DNA from: Methanoregulaceae archaeon UBA288
GTDB taxonomy: Archaea > Halobacteriota > Methanomicrobia > Methanomicrobiales > Methanospirillaceae
Assembly (NCBI GenBank): GCA_002495225.1
Contig: DAEF01000049.1
Location: 1,862 to 13,036 of the forward strand
DNA: 11,175 bases
Direction of reading: 5' to 3'
Positions within the stretch are counted from its first letter, which is position 1. Each line of letters opens with the position of its first letter. The notes under the pieces are model-generated. The model was not told the origin of the DNA and searched no databases. It worked only from the letters and a program-made list of their open reading frames with translations. Shown in pieces: positions 1 through 6,917 of this stretch. Both the position numbers and the translations under genes were made by a program.

Positions 1-806
1 ATTTCCGGACCATGCCCGCCTACATACCGGCACATGGTCTCGCCGGGGTCAAGATCGTGAACGTCCACCCCGACAACCCCGGGCGCGGGCTCGAGACGGT
101 GATGGCCCTGATCATCCTCCTCGACCCGCCGACGGGGATGCCGTACGCGATCCTGAACGCCACCGGCCTGACCGATCTTCGCACCGGGGCAGCGGGCGCC
201 GTCGCGGCCCGGCATCTCTGCCGCAGGCAGGACGGCGTTGAGATCGGGCTCGTGGGTGCGGGCAGGCAGGCTGAGACCCAGCTCGAGGCGACGGAGATCT
301 GGCTCGGTATCGACCGGGTCCGGGTCTGGAGCAGGCGTGAAGCGAGTGCCGAGGCTTTCGCCCGAAAGTACTCCCGGTTCGATATCCGGGCGGGGTCTCT
401 CGAACGGACAGCCGACTGCGACCTCCTGGTCACGACGACGCCCTCGCGTGTACCACTCGTGAAGGACGCCTGGGTCCGCGACGGGACCCACATCAACGCA
501 ATCGGCGCGGACGCGCCGGGCAAGCAGGAGCTCGACCCCGCGATCCTGCTCAGGGCTTCGGTCTTCGTCGACGATCCCCGGCAGGCCGTCCACTCCGGCG
601 AGGTCAACGTTCCAATCGCGGCCCGCCTGTATTCGACCGATCGGATAGCGGGAACCCTCGGAGAGGTCGTGCTCGGCCGGAGAGGACGCCGATCAGACGA
701 CGAGGTGACGGTCTTCGACTCGACCGGCCTCGCGATCCAGGACCTTGCGATCGCCGGCGTGGCGCTCGAGGGACGGAGCCCCGGGGTCGCTCTGGAGTTC
801 CCCTAG
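1..806 (+). CDS. ala: Alanine dehydrogenase / ornithine cyclodeaminase family, 5'-truncated by window edge
   Basis: NAD(P)-dependent enzyme of the ornithine cyclodeaminase/mu-crystallin family. Its archaeal members include alanine dehydrogenases (pyruvate + NH4+ + NADH to L-alanine); others are cyclodeaminases, so the substrate is not settled. The frame is open to base 1 and the first visible residues (FRTMPAYIP) already match the family interior, so the true start lies upstream; the ATG at 12 is internal. Visible landmarks are GVKIVNVHPDNP with the substrate-site lysine, LTDLRTGAAGAVAA, a Rossmann nucleotide loop IGLVGAGRQAETQ, the TTTPSR strand end, AIGADAPGKQELDP, VHSGEVNVPI and a C-terminal VFDSTGLAIQD. 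GADAPGKQELDP is typical of the archaeal branch. About 268 of an expected roughly 320-330 residues are present. The stop codon overlaps that of the convergent tes gene. Family assignment is secure; alanine dehydrogenase activity is inferred. Confidence 0.88.
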   Translation, partial: FRTMPAYIPAHGLAGVKIVNVHPDNPGRGLETVMALIILLDPPTGMPYAILNATGLTDLRTGAAGAVAARHLCRRQDGVEIGLVGAGRQAETQLEATEIWLGIDRVRVWSRREASAEAFARKYSRFDIRAGSLERTADCDLLVTTTPSRVPLVKDAWVRDGTHINAIGADAPGKQELDPAILLRASVFVDDPRQAVHSGEVNVPIAARLYSTDRIAGTLGEVVLGRRGRRSDDEVTVFDSTGLAIQDLAIAGVALEGRSPGVALEFP

Positions 807-2308
807 GTCGGCGTTCCGGGCGCGGGCTCGTCCGGCGCCGCCGGGGCGACGTCGGGCAGCGCGAACTTCCGCCAGACCTGCTCGCGGTAGACCGGTCCCG
901 AGTTGTAGGTGCAGAACGGGATCAGGCGACCATCGGGAGTCGCGTAGTGGATGCAGCACCGCCGAACGCGGTCCGTGTCGTAGTTGTGGCAGTCCATGAA
1001 GTGCATGGTGCCGATGAAGAGCGCGTTCCAGTGGAAGTCGCGGAGCGAATCGAAGTTCTGCGAGATCAGGGCCTGCTTGATGAGACGCCAGATCTCGCCC
1101 GATTTGCCGGTATCGTCTTTCTTGAGCGAGCCGTGCAGATCCTTGAGCCCTTCGATCATGGCGCGGTACTTGTTGATGGAACCCCCCCGGGCGAGCGTGC
1201 CTCCCATCCGATCGATGGACTCGAAGAACCGGTCCACGTCGATGATCCGGTTCACGGGGGTGATGGTGCCGTCGGTGACAAAGGCGTACGTCGCAGCCCC
1301 ACAGTGCTGGTGGGTCGAGAACGCAACGGCCGGTTGGCCCGTATAGGCCTCGACCAGGTGCGAGATCGGCACCACGCACGGGACGGGGTAGAAGTCGTCT
1401 TTCCGTAACACCCCGCCCGTCTGGGTTTCGATCGCGGCAGCCAGGTCCGGGATCGTGACCCGCTCCTTCTGCACGTCGTCCGCGCTCGCCGCGCCGGTGA
1501 ACGCGACCGGCTGAAAGTTGACGCCGCGTACGACCTTGATCCGCCGCGCCGCGTACCGGATGATGTCGCCGACCTCGTGATCGTTGCGGCCATGGATCAC
1601 GGTCGGGACGAGCACCACACCCATCCCGGCCGCCTCGCACCGGTCCAGCGCGCGCTCGTGGATTGCGATATGCGGGTTCGTCGCAGGCGTCACCCCGTCG
1701 AAGTGGAAGTACAGGGTCGAGAGGCCGGCAGCCTTCAGCGCCTCGACGTACCCCTCCTCCCTCGCGATCCGGACACCGTTCGTCGCTATCTGGACCTGCA
1801 AGAAGCCGAGCCCCTTGGCAGACCGGATCAGTTCGGGCAGGTCGTCACGCATGGTCGGTTCGCCACCCGAGAACTGGACGGCAGGCGCGGGAACAGGCCT
1901 CTGCGCCCGGACGAGTTCCATCATGCGGACGATCTCTTCGAAACTCGGCTCGTACACGTATCCGCAGGCGCGCGCATTGGCGAAACAGAAGTCGCAGTTG
2001 AGGTTGCACCGGTTCGTCACGTCGATGTTCGCAAGCAGCGTCCCCGAGAGGTGCTGGGAGCAGAGGCCGCACTCGTTGGGGCAGTTCACGGCCGGGACCA
2101 CTCGCTGGGGGTTCTCAATCCCGTTCCCGTCGTGGGCGTAGGTCTCGAACCGCTCGAACATGGCGACATCGGACCAGTACAGCGAACGGATCCGACCGTG
2201 CTCCGGGCACTCGCGCTCGATCCAGACCCTGCCGTCCTGATCGTAGACCCGCGCTTCGAGGACACGCCCGCAGGACGGGCAGAGGCTCTTCGTTCTCTTA
2301 TCCACCAT
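803..2308 (-). CDS. tes: Tetraether lipid synthase-type radical SAM enzyme (Tes/MJ0619 family)
   Basis: Predicted to join the phytanyl chain ends of two archaeal diether lipids into membrane-spanning tetraethers by radical C-C coupling. The 501-residue protein has a zinc/rubredoxin-like N-terminus (C10-x2-C13 and C34-P-E-H) and a first extra cluster motif C76-x3-C80-x2-C83 (CPNECGLC). The radical SAM motif C101-x3-C105-x2-C108 sits in DVTNRCNLNCDFCFANA, with GGEP in the SAM-binding region. C-terminal cysteines lie in HQHCGAA, MDCHNY and RRCCIHYATPDGRLIPFCTYN-like context. This multi-cluster layout is that of the Methanocaldococcus Tes (MJ0619) family. A GGTGG site (2315-2319) lies six bases before the ATG, supporting this start. 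It is divergent from carS, an earlier step of the same lipid pathway. Archaea also carry related paralogues acting on other lipids, so family is near certain and exact reaction likely. Confidence 0.87.
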   Translation of the reverse strand: MVDKRTKSLCPSCGRVLEARVYDQDGRVWIERECPEHGRIRSLYWSDVAMFERFETYAHDGNGIENPQRVVPAVNCPNECGLCSQHLSGTLLANIDVTNRCNLNCDFCFANARACGYVYEPSFEEIVRMMELVRAQRPVPAPAVQFSGGEPTMRDDLPELIRSAKGLGFLQVQIATNGVRIAREEGYVEALKAAGLSTLYFHFDGVTPATNPHIAIHERALDRCEAAGMGVVLVPTVIHGRNDHEVGDIIRYAARRIKVVRGVNFQPVAFTGAASADDVQKERVTIPDLAAAIETQTGGVLRKDDFYPVPCVVPISHLVEAYTGQPAVAFSTHQHCGAATYAFVTDGTITPVNRIIDVDRFFESIDRMGGTLARGGSINKYRAMIEGLKDLHGSLKKDDTGKSGEIWRLIKQALISQNFDSLRDFHWNALFIGTMHFMDCHNYDTDRVRRCCIHYATPDGRLIPFCTYNSGPVYREQVWRKFALPDVAPAAPDEPAPGTPT

Positions 2309-2328
2309 CAGAATCCACCAGGCGCAAC

Positions 2329-2382
2329 CGCTGGCGACCGCCCCGTCACGGGTGTAGTATCGGCCGGACGGGTCCGCCAGCG
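2329..2382 (-). promoter_or_regulatory. Inverted repeat, possible structured tes 5' leader
   Basis: Arms CGCTGGCG (2329-2336) and CGCCAGCG (2375-2382) are perfectly complementary over 8 bp. Inside them CCCGTC (2342-2347) and GACGGG (2367-2372) form another 6-bp stem, leaving a 19-nt loop. It lies 20 bases upstream of the tes start, downstream of the AT-rich promoter block, so it would be transcribed as tes leader RNA. In sequence this high in GC such pairings can arise by chance, so a regulatory role is inference. Confidence 0.35.
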
Positions 2383-2384
2383 AC

Positions 2385-2422
2385 GTTTTCTAGTAGTTTC
2401 TCTTACATTACTTTAATGCTTA
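2385..2422. promoter_or_regulatory. AT-rich divergent promoter block between tes and carS
   Basis: This is the only AT-rich patch in the 133-bp divergent spacer and presumably carries the promoters of both genes. On the + strand TTTAAT (2412-2417) is a TATA-like element about 27 bases before the carS GTG, which would give a nearly leaderless carS mRNA. On the - strand ATTAAAGTAA is a weak TATA-like match that would give a tes leader of roughly 75-85 bases containing the inverted repeat. Neither matches the TTTATATA consensus well. Confidence 0.4.
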
Positions 2423-2441
2423 CACGTGGGATGGGGCACCC

Positions 2442-3008
2442 GTGACACTGGCCGATGCCTTCGCACCCGGAGCCATCGGTCTTGCCGCGCTGGCCGCGTG
2501 CTGGATCATGCTGCCGGCCTGGCTCCCGAACCCGGTGGCGGCCCTCTTCGGGGGGGGTCGACCCATCGACGGTGGGCGCGTGCTCCGCGACGGCTACCGC
2601 GTGCTGGGCAACGGCAAGACCTGGCGCGGTTTTGCTGCGGGCGTCCTCGCCGGGCTCGCTATCGGCGCGGTGCAGATCGCGGTACAGGGCCTTCCCGTGC
2701 CCGTGCCGCTCCCGGCGCAGACCCCGCTCACCGTGTCCGCGCTCGCGGTGGGGGCCCTCCTGGGGGACATGGGCAAGTCCTTCTTCAAGCGTCGGCTCGG
2801 CAAGGACCGGGGAGTGGCATGGCCGATCGTGGACCAGTTCGACCTCGTGGTCGGGGCGTTCGTCCTGCTCGCACTCGTCGACGCGGGCTGGATCGCGGCG
2901 AACGTCACGATCCCGGTCCTCGTCTTCATCGTCATCCTGACGCCGCTGCTGCACCGGATCATGAACCTGATCGGGTACGCGGCCGGGATCAAGGAGGAAC
3001 CATGGTGA
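2442..3008 (+). CDS. carS: CDP-archaeol synthase
   Basis: Integral membrane cytidylyltransferase that activates the archaeal diether phosphate (DGGGP) with CTP to CDP-archaeol, the precursor for polar head-group attachment. The 188-residue length is near the family norm. Visible signatures are LFGGGRPID (35-43), DGYRVLGNGKTWRGF (50-64) and, after further hydrophobic segments, GDMGKSFFKRRLG (108-120) and GVAWPIVDQFD (124-134); these are the conserved cytosolic motifs of the CarS (DUF46) family, related to bacterial CdsA. Hydrophobic stretches at about 10-28, 66-82, 97-107, 133-150 and 155-175 suggest five membrane helices. The GTG start at 2442 begins the family-like N-terminus; a G-rich stretch (2427-2436) lies just ahead, and an upstream ATG at 2431 is out of frame. 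It overlaps pyrE by 7 nt and is divergent from tes, an enzyme of the same lipid pathway. Confidence 0.93.
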   Translation: MTLADAFAPGAIGLAALAACWIMLPAWLPNPVAALFGGGRPIDGGRVLRDGYRVLGNGKTWRGFAAGVLAGLAIGAVQIAVQGLPVPVPLPAQTPLTVSALAVGALLGDMGKSFFKRRLGKDRGVAWPIVDQFDLVVGAFVLLALVDAGWIAANVTIPVLVFIVILTPLLHRIMNLIGYAAGIKEEPW

Positions 3009-3520
3009 ACGGAAATAGAATCGCTGACCGGTTGATCGAGGCCGGCGCCATCGAGTTTGGCGAATTCACGCTCGCATCGGGCGCGACGAGCCCGTATTAC
3101 GTGGACATCAAGTCCGCCATGACCGACCCTGCCCTGCTCGCAGAGATCGCGCGCGCGATCGCCGAGCGCGAGCCGTTCGATGTCGTCGCGGGGGTCGCTG
3201 TCGGCGGTGTCCCGCTGGCGGTCGCGGTCTCGCTCGCGAGCGGACGGCCGTACGCGATCGTGCGGAGCGCCGCGAAGGATCACGGGCGGGCCGACCTGGT
3301 GATCGGAGACGTCGCCGGGCGCCGGGTCCTCCTTGTCGAGGACGTCACGACCTCGGGCGGATCGGCCCTCTACGGCGTCGACGAACTCAGGAAGGCGGGA
3401 GCGGAGATCGAGTGCGTGGTCACGGTCGTCGACCGCGAGGGCGGCGCGGAGGAGCGTCTCGCTGCGGCGGAGGCGCGCCTCGTGCCGCTCGTCCGGGCCC
3501 GGGAGCTGCTCGCCGGATAA
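3002..3520 (+). CDS. pyrE: Orotate phosphoribosyltransferase
   Basis: Converts orotate and PRPP to orotidine 5'-phosphate, the fifth step of de novo pyrimidine synthesis. The 172-residue protein has the type I phosphoribosyltransferase fold: FGEFTLASGATSPYYVDIK near the N-terminus (orotate site), GVAVGGVPLA, the basic flexible loop RSAAKDHGR, and the PRPP-binding strand-loop VLLVEDVTTSGGS. The C-terminal DREGGAEERL is characteristic of PyrE rather than purine phosphoribosyltransferases. The ATG at 3002 lies inside the end of carS (7-nt overlap) and is preceded by GGAGG at 2993-2997, so the two are probably translated from one mRNA. The coupling may be meaningful, because UMP leads to CTP, the CarS co-substrate, though that link is inference. 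Confidence 0.93.
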   Translation: MVNGNRIADRLIEAGAIEFGEFTLASGATSPYYVDIKSAMTDPALLAEIARAIAEREPFDVVAGVAVGGVPLAVAVSLASGRPYAIVRSAAKDHGRADLVIGDVAGRRVLLVEDVTTSGGSALYGVDELRKAGAEIECVVTVVDREGGAEERLAAAEARLVPLVRARELLAG

Positions 3521-3533
3521 AGACCGGCAACCG

Positions 3534-3541
3534 CTTATTTT
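3534..3541 (+). promoter_or_regulatory. TATA-like element before purD
   Basis: CTTATTTT lies in the 51-bp gap between pyrE and purD, about 34 bases before the purD ATG. It could start a purD-argF transcript with a very short leader. The match is weak and read-through from carS-pyrE is equally possible. Confidence 0.25.
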
Positions 3542-3571
3542 GTGAACGCCTCAGTACTGGTGGACGTGCCT

Positions 3572-4858
3572 ATGAAGTACCTGGTGGTGGGTGGCGGAGG
3601 ACGGGAGCACGCGGTCGCGACCTCGCTCGCCCGGGATGACACGGCGGGGCTGGCGGCTGTCATGGCCACCCGGAACCCGGGGATCGCCCCGCTCGCCGAC
3701 TGTGTCCTTATCGCGCCGGAGACCGATGTGCCGCGCGTGGTCCGGTTCGCAGTCGAATCGGGCGCTGACCTCGCCGTGATCGGTCCCGAGGCGCCTCTCG
3801 AGGCCGGTCTTGCCGATGCCCTCGTCGAAGCTGGGATCCCCGCGTTCGGCCCCACCCGGGCCGCCGCGCGGATCGAGACGGACAAGGCCTGGGCCCGGGC
3901 CCTGCTCACGCGGCACGGCATCCCCGGTTGCCCCGAGTACGGTCTCTTCACGGATCCCGACGAGGCCGTCCGGTTCATCAGCGAGCACCCCGGCGAGCTC
4001 GCGGTCAAGCCGGTCGGCCTGACCGGGGGCAAGGGCGTCCGGATCACGGGAGAGCAGGTGGACCGCGAGGGGGCCTGCGCCTACGTCCGCGAGCTCGGCG
4101 GGCCGGTCGTGGTCGAGGAACGGCTCGAGGGCGAGGAGTTCACGCTCCAGGCCTTCGTCGACGGGGCACACCTCGCCCCGATGCCGCTCGTGCAGGACCA
4201 CAAGCGCGCGTTCGAGGGAGACCGCGGTCCAAACACGGGCGGCATGGGGTCGTACTCAATGCCGGACCACGGGCTGCCGTTCGTCACGGGCGAGGACCGG
4301 AAGGCCGCGCTCGGGATCATGGCGGCGGTCGTGCGGGCCATGGCCGACGAGGGGTCGCCGTTCTGCGGCGTCCTCTACGGCCAGTTCATGAACACGGCCG
4401 CGGGGCCGATGGTGATCGAGTTCAACGCCAGGTTCGGCGATCCCGAGGCGATGAACGTCCTCTCCCTGCTCGAGAGCGACCTCGGCGAAATCGCGTGGCG
4501 GTGCGTGGACAAACGCCTCTCGCCGTCCCTGGTCTCGTTCGAGAGGGAAGCCACGGTCTGCAAGTACGTCGTCCCCGAAGGCTACCCCGACGCGCCGGGA
4601 CCGACCGCGCCGATCGGGCTTCCCCACCCGGGCCCTGCCCGGCTCTACTACGCGAACGTCGAGGAGCGGGACGGCCGGCTCTGGACCCTCCGGTCACGCA
4701 CGCTCGCGTTCGTCGGGGCCGGATCCACGCTCGCCGAGGCCGAGGAAGTAGCCGAGCGGGGCGCCTCGTGCGTCACGGGCCCGGTCCGGCACCGTCGCGA
4801 CATCGGTACGCGGGCCCTGCTCGAGCAGCGCTGCGCGCATATGAGGGAAATTCGATGA
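3572..4858 (+). CDS. purD: Phosphoribosylamine-glycine ligase (GAR synthetase)
   Basis: ATP-dependent ligase forming glycinamide ribonucleotide from phosphoribosylamine and glycine, step 2 of purine synthesis. At 428 residues it has the normal length. The N-terminal Rossmann-like start MKYLVVGGGGREHA is diagnostic and fixes the start at 3572, with GGTGG eight bases upstream; the in-frame GTG at 3542 would add ten unrelated residues. The ATP-grasp domain shows KPVGLTGGKGVRIT, a VVEERLEGEEFTLQAF strand, DHKRAFEGDRGPNTGGMGSY and the metal-binding EFNARFGDPEAMN. The stop overlaps the argF start as ATGA (4855-4858), indicating translational coupling. Purine enzyme PurH is also in the window but on the other strand, so the pathway is not a single operon here. 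Confidence 0.95.
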   Translation: MKYLVVGGGGREHAVATSLARDDTAGLAAVMATRNPGIAPLADCVLIAPETDVPRVVRFAVESGADLAVIGPEAPLEAGLADALVEAGIPAFGPTRAAARIETDKAWARALLTRHGIPGCPEYGLFTDPDEAVRFISEHPGELAVKPVGLTGGKGVRITGEQVDREGACAYVRELGGPVVVEERLEGEEFTLQAFVDGAHLAPMPLVQDHKRAFEGDRGPNTGGMGSYSMPDHGLPFVTGEDRKAALGIMAAVVRAMADEGSPFCGVLYGQFMNTAAGPMVIEFNARFGDPEAMNVLSLLESDLGEIAWRCVDKRLSPSLVSFEREATVCKYVVPEGYPDAPGPTAPIGLPHPGPARLYYANVEERDGRLWTLRSRTLAFVGAGSTLAEAEEVAERGASCVTGPVRHRRDIGTRALLEQRCAHMREIR

Positions 4859-5799
4859 AAGACCTGATCTCTATCCTGGACGTCTCGGTCCCGGACCTCG
4901 AGCGGCTGATGGCCGACGCAGCCCGGCTCAAGGCCGAGCGGGCCGAGGGGTGCTGCCACCCGCTCCTCGTCGGCAAGAGCCTTGCGATGATCTTCGAGAA
5001 GCCGTCGACCCGGACACGGGTCTCGTTCGAGGTCGGGATGTACGAACTCGGCGGCCACGCGCTCCACCTGAACCAGGAGGACATGCAGCTGCGGCGGGGC
5101 GAAGCGGTCTCGGACACGGCGCGGGTCCTGTCGCGGTACGTCACGGGCGTGATGATCCGGGCGAACAGCCACGCGACGATCGAGGAGTTCGCGGCCCACG
5201 CGACCGTGCCCGTGATCAACGGGCTCTCGGACCGCGAACACCCGTGCCAGCTCCTGGCCGACATCTTCACCATTCGCGAGCGGTTCGGCCGGACCGACGG
5301 CCTAGTCGCGGCGTGGGTCGGGGACGGCAACAACGTCTGCAACTCCCTGATCCTCGCGGCAGGCCTGACCGGCATGGAGGTCCGCGTCGCCACGCCGGCC
5401 TCCTACGCCCCGGACCCGGCAATCGTGGCGCGGGGGCGGGCCGGGGGCGGACGGATCGTCTGCGCATCCACGCCCGAGGAGGCGGTGAGCGGCGCCGACG
5501 TGATCTTCACCGACACCTGGGTCTCGATGGGGGCAGAAGCCGAAGAGGCGGCACGACGCCAGGCGTTCGCCGGGTACCGCGTCGACAGCAGGCTCGTCGA
5601 TCTCGCCGACGACGACGCGGTCGTGCTGCACTGTCTCCCGGCTCACCGGGGCGACGAGATAACGGACGACGTCCTGGACGGGCGGCGCTCGGCAGTCTGG
5701 GACGAGGCCGAGAACCGGCTCCACGTGCAGAAGGCCGTGCTCTCGACCCTCCTCTCGCCGTTCGACGAGCGCACGTTCCAGCAGATGCTGCTCGGCTGA
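4855..5799 (+). CDS. argF: Ornithine carbamoyltransferase
   Basis: Transfers the carbamoyl group of carbamoyl phosphate to ornithine to make citrulline in arginine synthesis. It has 314 residues, about the usual length. The carbamoyl-phosphate site STRTR is at 51-55, HPCQ at 129-132, the ornithine-loop region FTDTWVSMG at 218-226 and the catalytic HCLP at 259-262. The VSMG and HCLP signatures separate it from aspartate carbamoyltransferase. The start is fixed by MKDLISILD, the typical N-terminus, and by the ATGA overlap with purD. It is the last gene of the carS-pyrE-purD-argF run. No T-rich terminator is visible in the 7-bp gap to the convergent glycosyltransferase gene. Confidence 0.95.
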   Translation: MKDLISILDVSVPDLERLMADAARLKAERAEGCCHPLLVGKSLAMIFEKPSTRTRVSFEVGMYELGGHALHLNQEDMQLRRGEAVSDTARVLSRYVTGVMIRANSHATIEEFAAHATVPVINGLSDREHPCQLLADIFTIRERFGRTDGLVAAWVGDGNNVCNSLILAAGLTGMEVRVATPASYAPDPAIVARGRAGGGRIVCASTPEEAVSGADVIFTDTWVSMGAEAEEAARRQAFAGYRVDSRLVDLADDDAVVLHCLPAHRGDEITDDVLDGRRSAVWDEAENRLHVQKAVLSTLLSPFDERTFQQMLLG

Positions 5800-5806
5800 G
5801 GTCTCT

Positions 5807-6868
5807 TCAGGGGAGCGGGCGGGGAGGCAGGGGGCCGAGCCCGTCCCGGACGCCCCGAAGAAGTGCGCCGGCCGACGGCCGGCTCAGGTACCTGACCAGG
5901 TACACCCCGAGGAGGAACCAGAGGCGGAAGCCGAAGAACCAGGCGAAAAACCGGGCCCTCTCGCCCCCGTTCGCGTACCGCCGCACGAACCAGAACTGGT
6001 TCCGGGTCAGGTAGTAGAGTTTGGTCGGGCTCCGTTTCGACGAGGCCGAGACCTTGTGCCAGAGCCGGGCCCCGGGGACATACACGGCCGTGTGCCCGGC
6101 CTGCCTGCCCCGCATGATCAGGTCGTTCTCCTCGAAGTATGCGAAGTATACCGGGTCCAGAAGGCCGATCTCCTCGAGCAGGGACGACCGGGCGAGCAGG
6201 CAGGAGCCTTCAACCCAGTCGACCTCCCGTTCAAGTTCGTGCTGGCCCTCGTCCACCTCGTTCTGCCCGATGTGCCGGGTCTGGCCGTGGACCAGGTCGA
6301 GCGACCCGCCCGCGAAGTTGATCACGTCGCGACGGCCCTCGTGGTCGTAGTAGTAGGTCTTGGGGCCGAAGAAGGCCGCTTCCGGGTGGCGCGCGGCAGC
6401 CCCGACGAACTCGTCGAGCAGGGACGGGTCGACGACGGTGTCGTTGTTCAGGAAGAGGCAGAACCCGGGCGAACGGGCTGCGAGCGCGAATCGCGTCCCC
6501 TGGTTGTTCGCCTCGGCAAACCCGAGGTTCTGGTCGTTCTCGATCAACACGAGCGAGCGGTCCGGGACCCGGGGGCCACTCCGGGCCCGGGACGCCGCAT
6601 CGGACGCGGAAAGCCGCTCGAACGAAACCGGCTTCGAGCCCGGGTCGAACGCAAAGAACGGAGACTCGACCGGGAGAGTGCCGGCGCAGTAGCCCCCGAT
6701 CTTCTCGATCGAGCCGTCCGCGGAACCGTTGTCGACGCAGACCACGAACCAGGCACCGTACCTGGAACGGAGCAGGGACTCGAGGCACTCGACCGTGTCC
6801 CGCCACCCGTTCCAGTTCACGAGGACGATTCCGATCGTGGGTTCCTCCGGCGCCGCCTCTCCGGTCAT
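5807..6868 (-). CDS. Family 2 glycosyltransferase, membrane-anchored
   Basis: Predicted inverting glycosyltransferase using a nucleotide sugar, of the rhamnosyltransferase-like GT2 group that builds surface glycans or glycolipids; acceptor and sugar cannot be read from sequence. The GT-A domain begins with IGIVLVNWNGW (12-22), then CVDNGSADGS (44-53), ENDQNLGFAEANN (110-122), the metal-binding LNNDT (140-144), VEGSCLL (219-225) and the catalytic-base region YFEENDL (244-250). About 50 residues, rich in Ser, Arg and Pro, separate the DNGSADGS strand from ENDQNLGF, longer than in many homologues. A hydrophobic segment at about 297-318 (WFFGFRLWFLLGVYLV) suggests a membrane anchor. The start at 6868 (MTGEAAPEEP) is chosen because upstream in-frame starts would overlap the divergent flavodoxin; its ribosome site (GGTAAG) is weak. 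No other glycan genes are adjacent. Confidence 0.86.
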   Translation of the reverse strand: MTGEAAPEEPTIGIVLVNWNGWRDTVECLESLLRSRYGAWFVVCVDNGSADGSIEKIGGYCAGTLPVESPFFAFDPGSKPVSFERLSASDAASRARSGPRVPDRSLVLIENDQNLGFAEANNQGTRFALAARSPGFCLFLNNDTVVDPSLLDEFVGAAARHPEAAFFGPKTYYYDHEGRRDVINFAGGSLDLVHGQTRHIGQNEVDEGQHELEREVDWVEGSCLLARSSLLEEIGLLDPVYFAYFEENDLIMRGRQAGHTAVYVPGARLWHKVSASSKRSPTKLYYLTRNQFWFVRRYANGGERARFFAWFFGFRLWFLLGVYLVRYLSRPSAGALLRGVRDGLGPLPPRPLP

Positions 6869-6917
6869 CTTCTTACCGTTTCGTGCCGATGGTTCATGTA
6901 CCTGTCTGGTGATGCGC

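Noticed and set aside
693..1640. 315-codon - strand frame overlapping tes in another frame
   Set aside because: Arg/His-rich shadow translation in the same region as the verified tes frame.
1577..2416. 279-codon open frame antisense to tes
   Set aside because: Composition-driven shadow of the high-GC tes gene; no recognisable motif, and tes on the other strand has complete family signatures.
3928..4854. Long in-frame 5' extension of argF across purD
   Set aside because: The translation is arginine/glycine-rich shadow of purD; ArgF homologues begin at the ATG at 4855, which has an ATGA coupling with purD.
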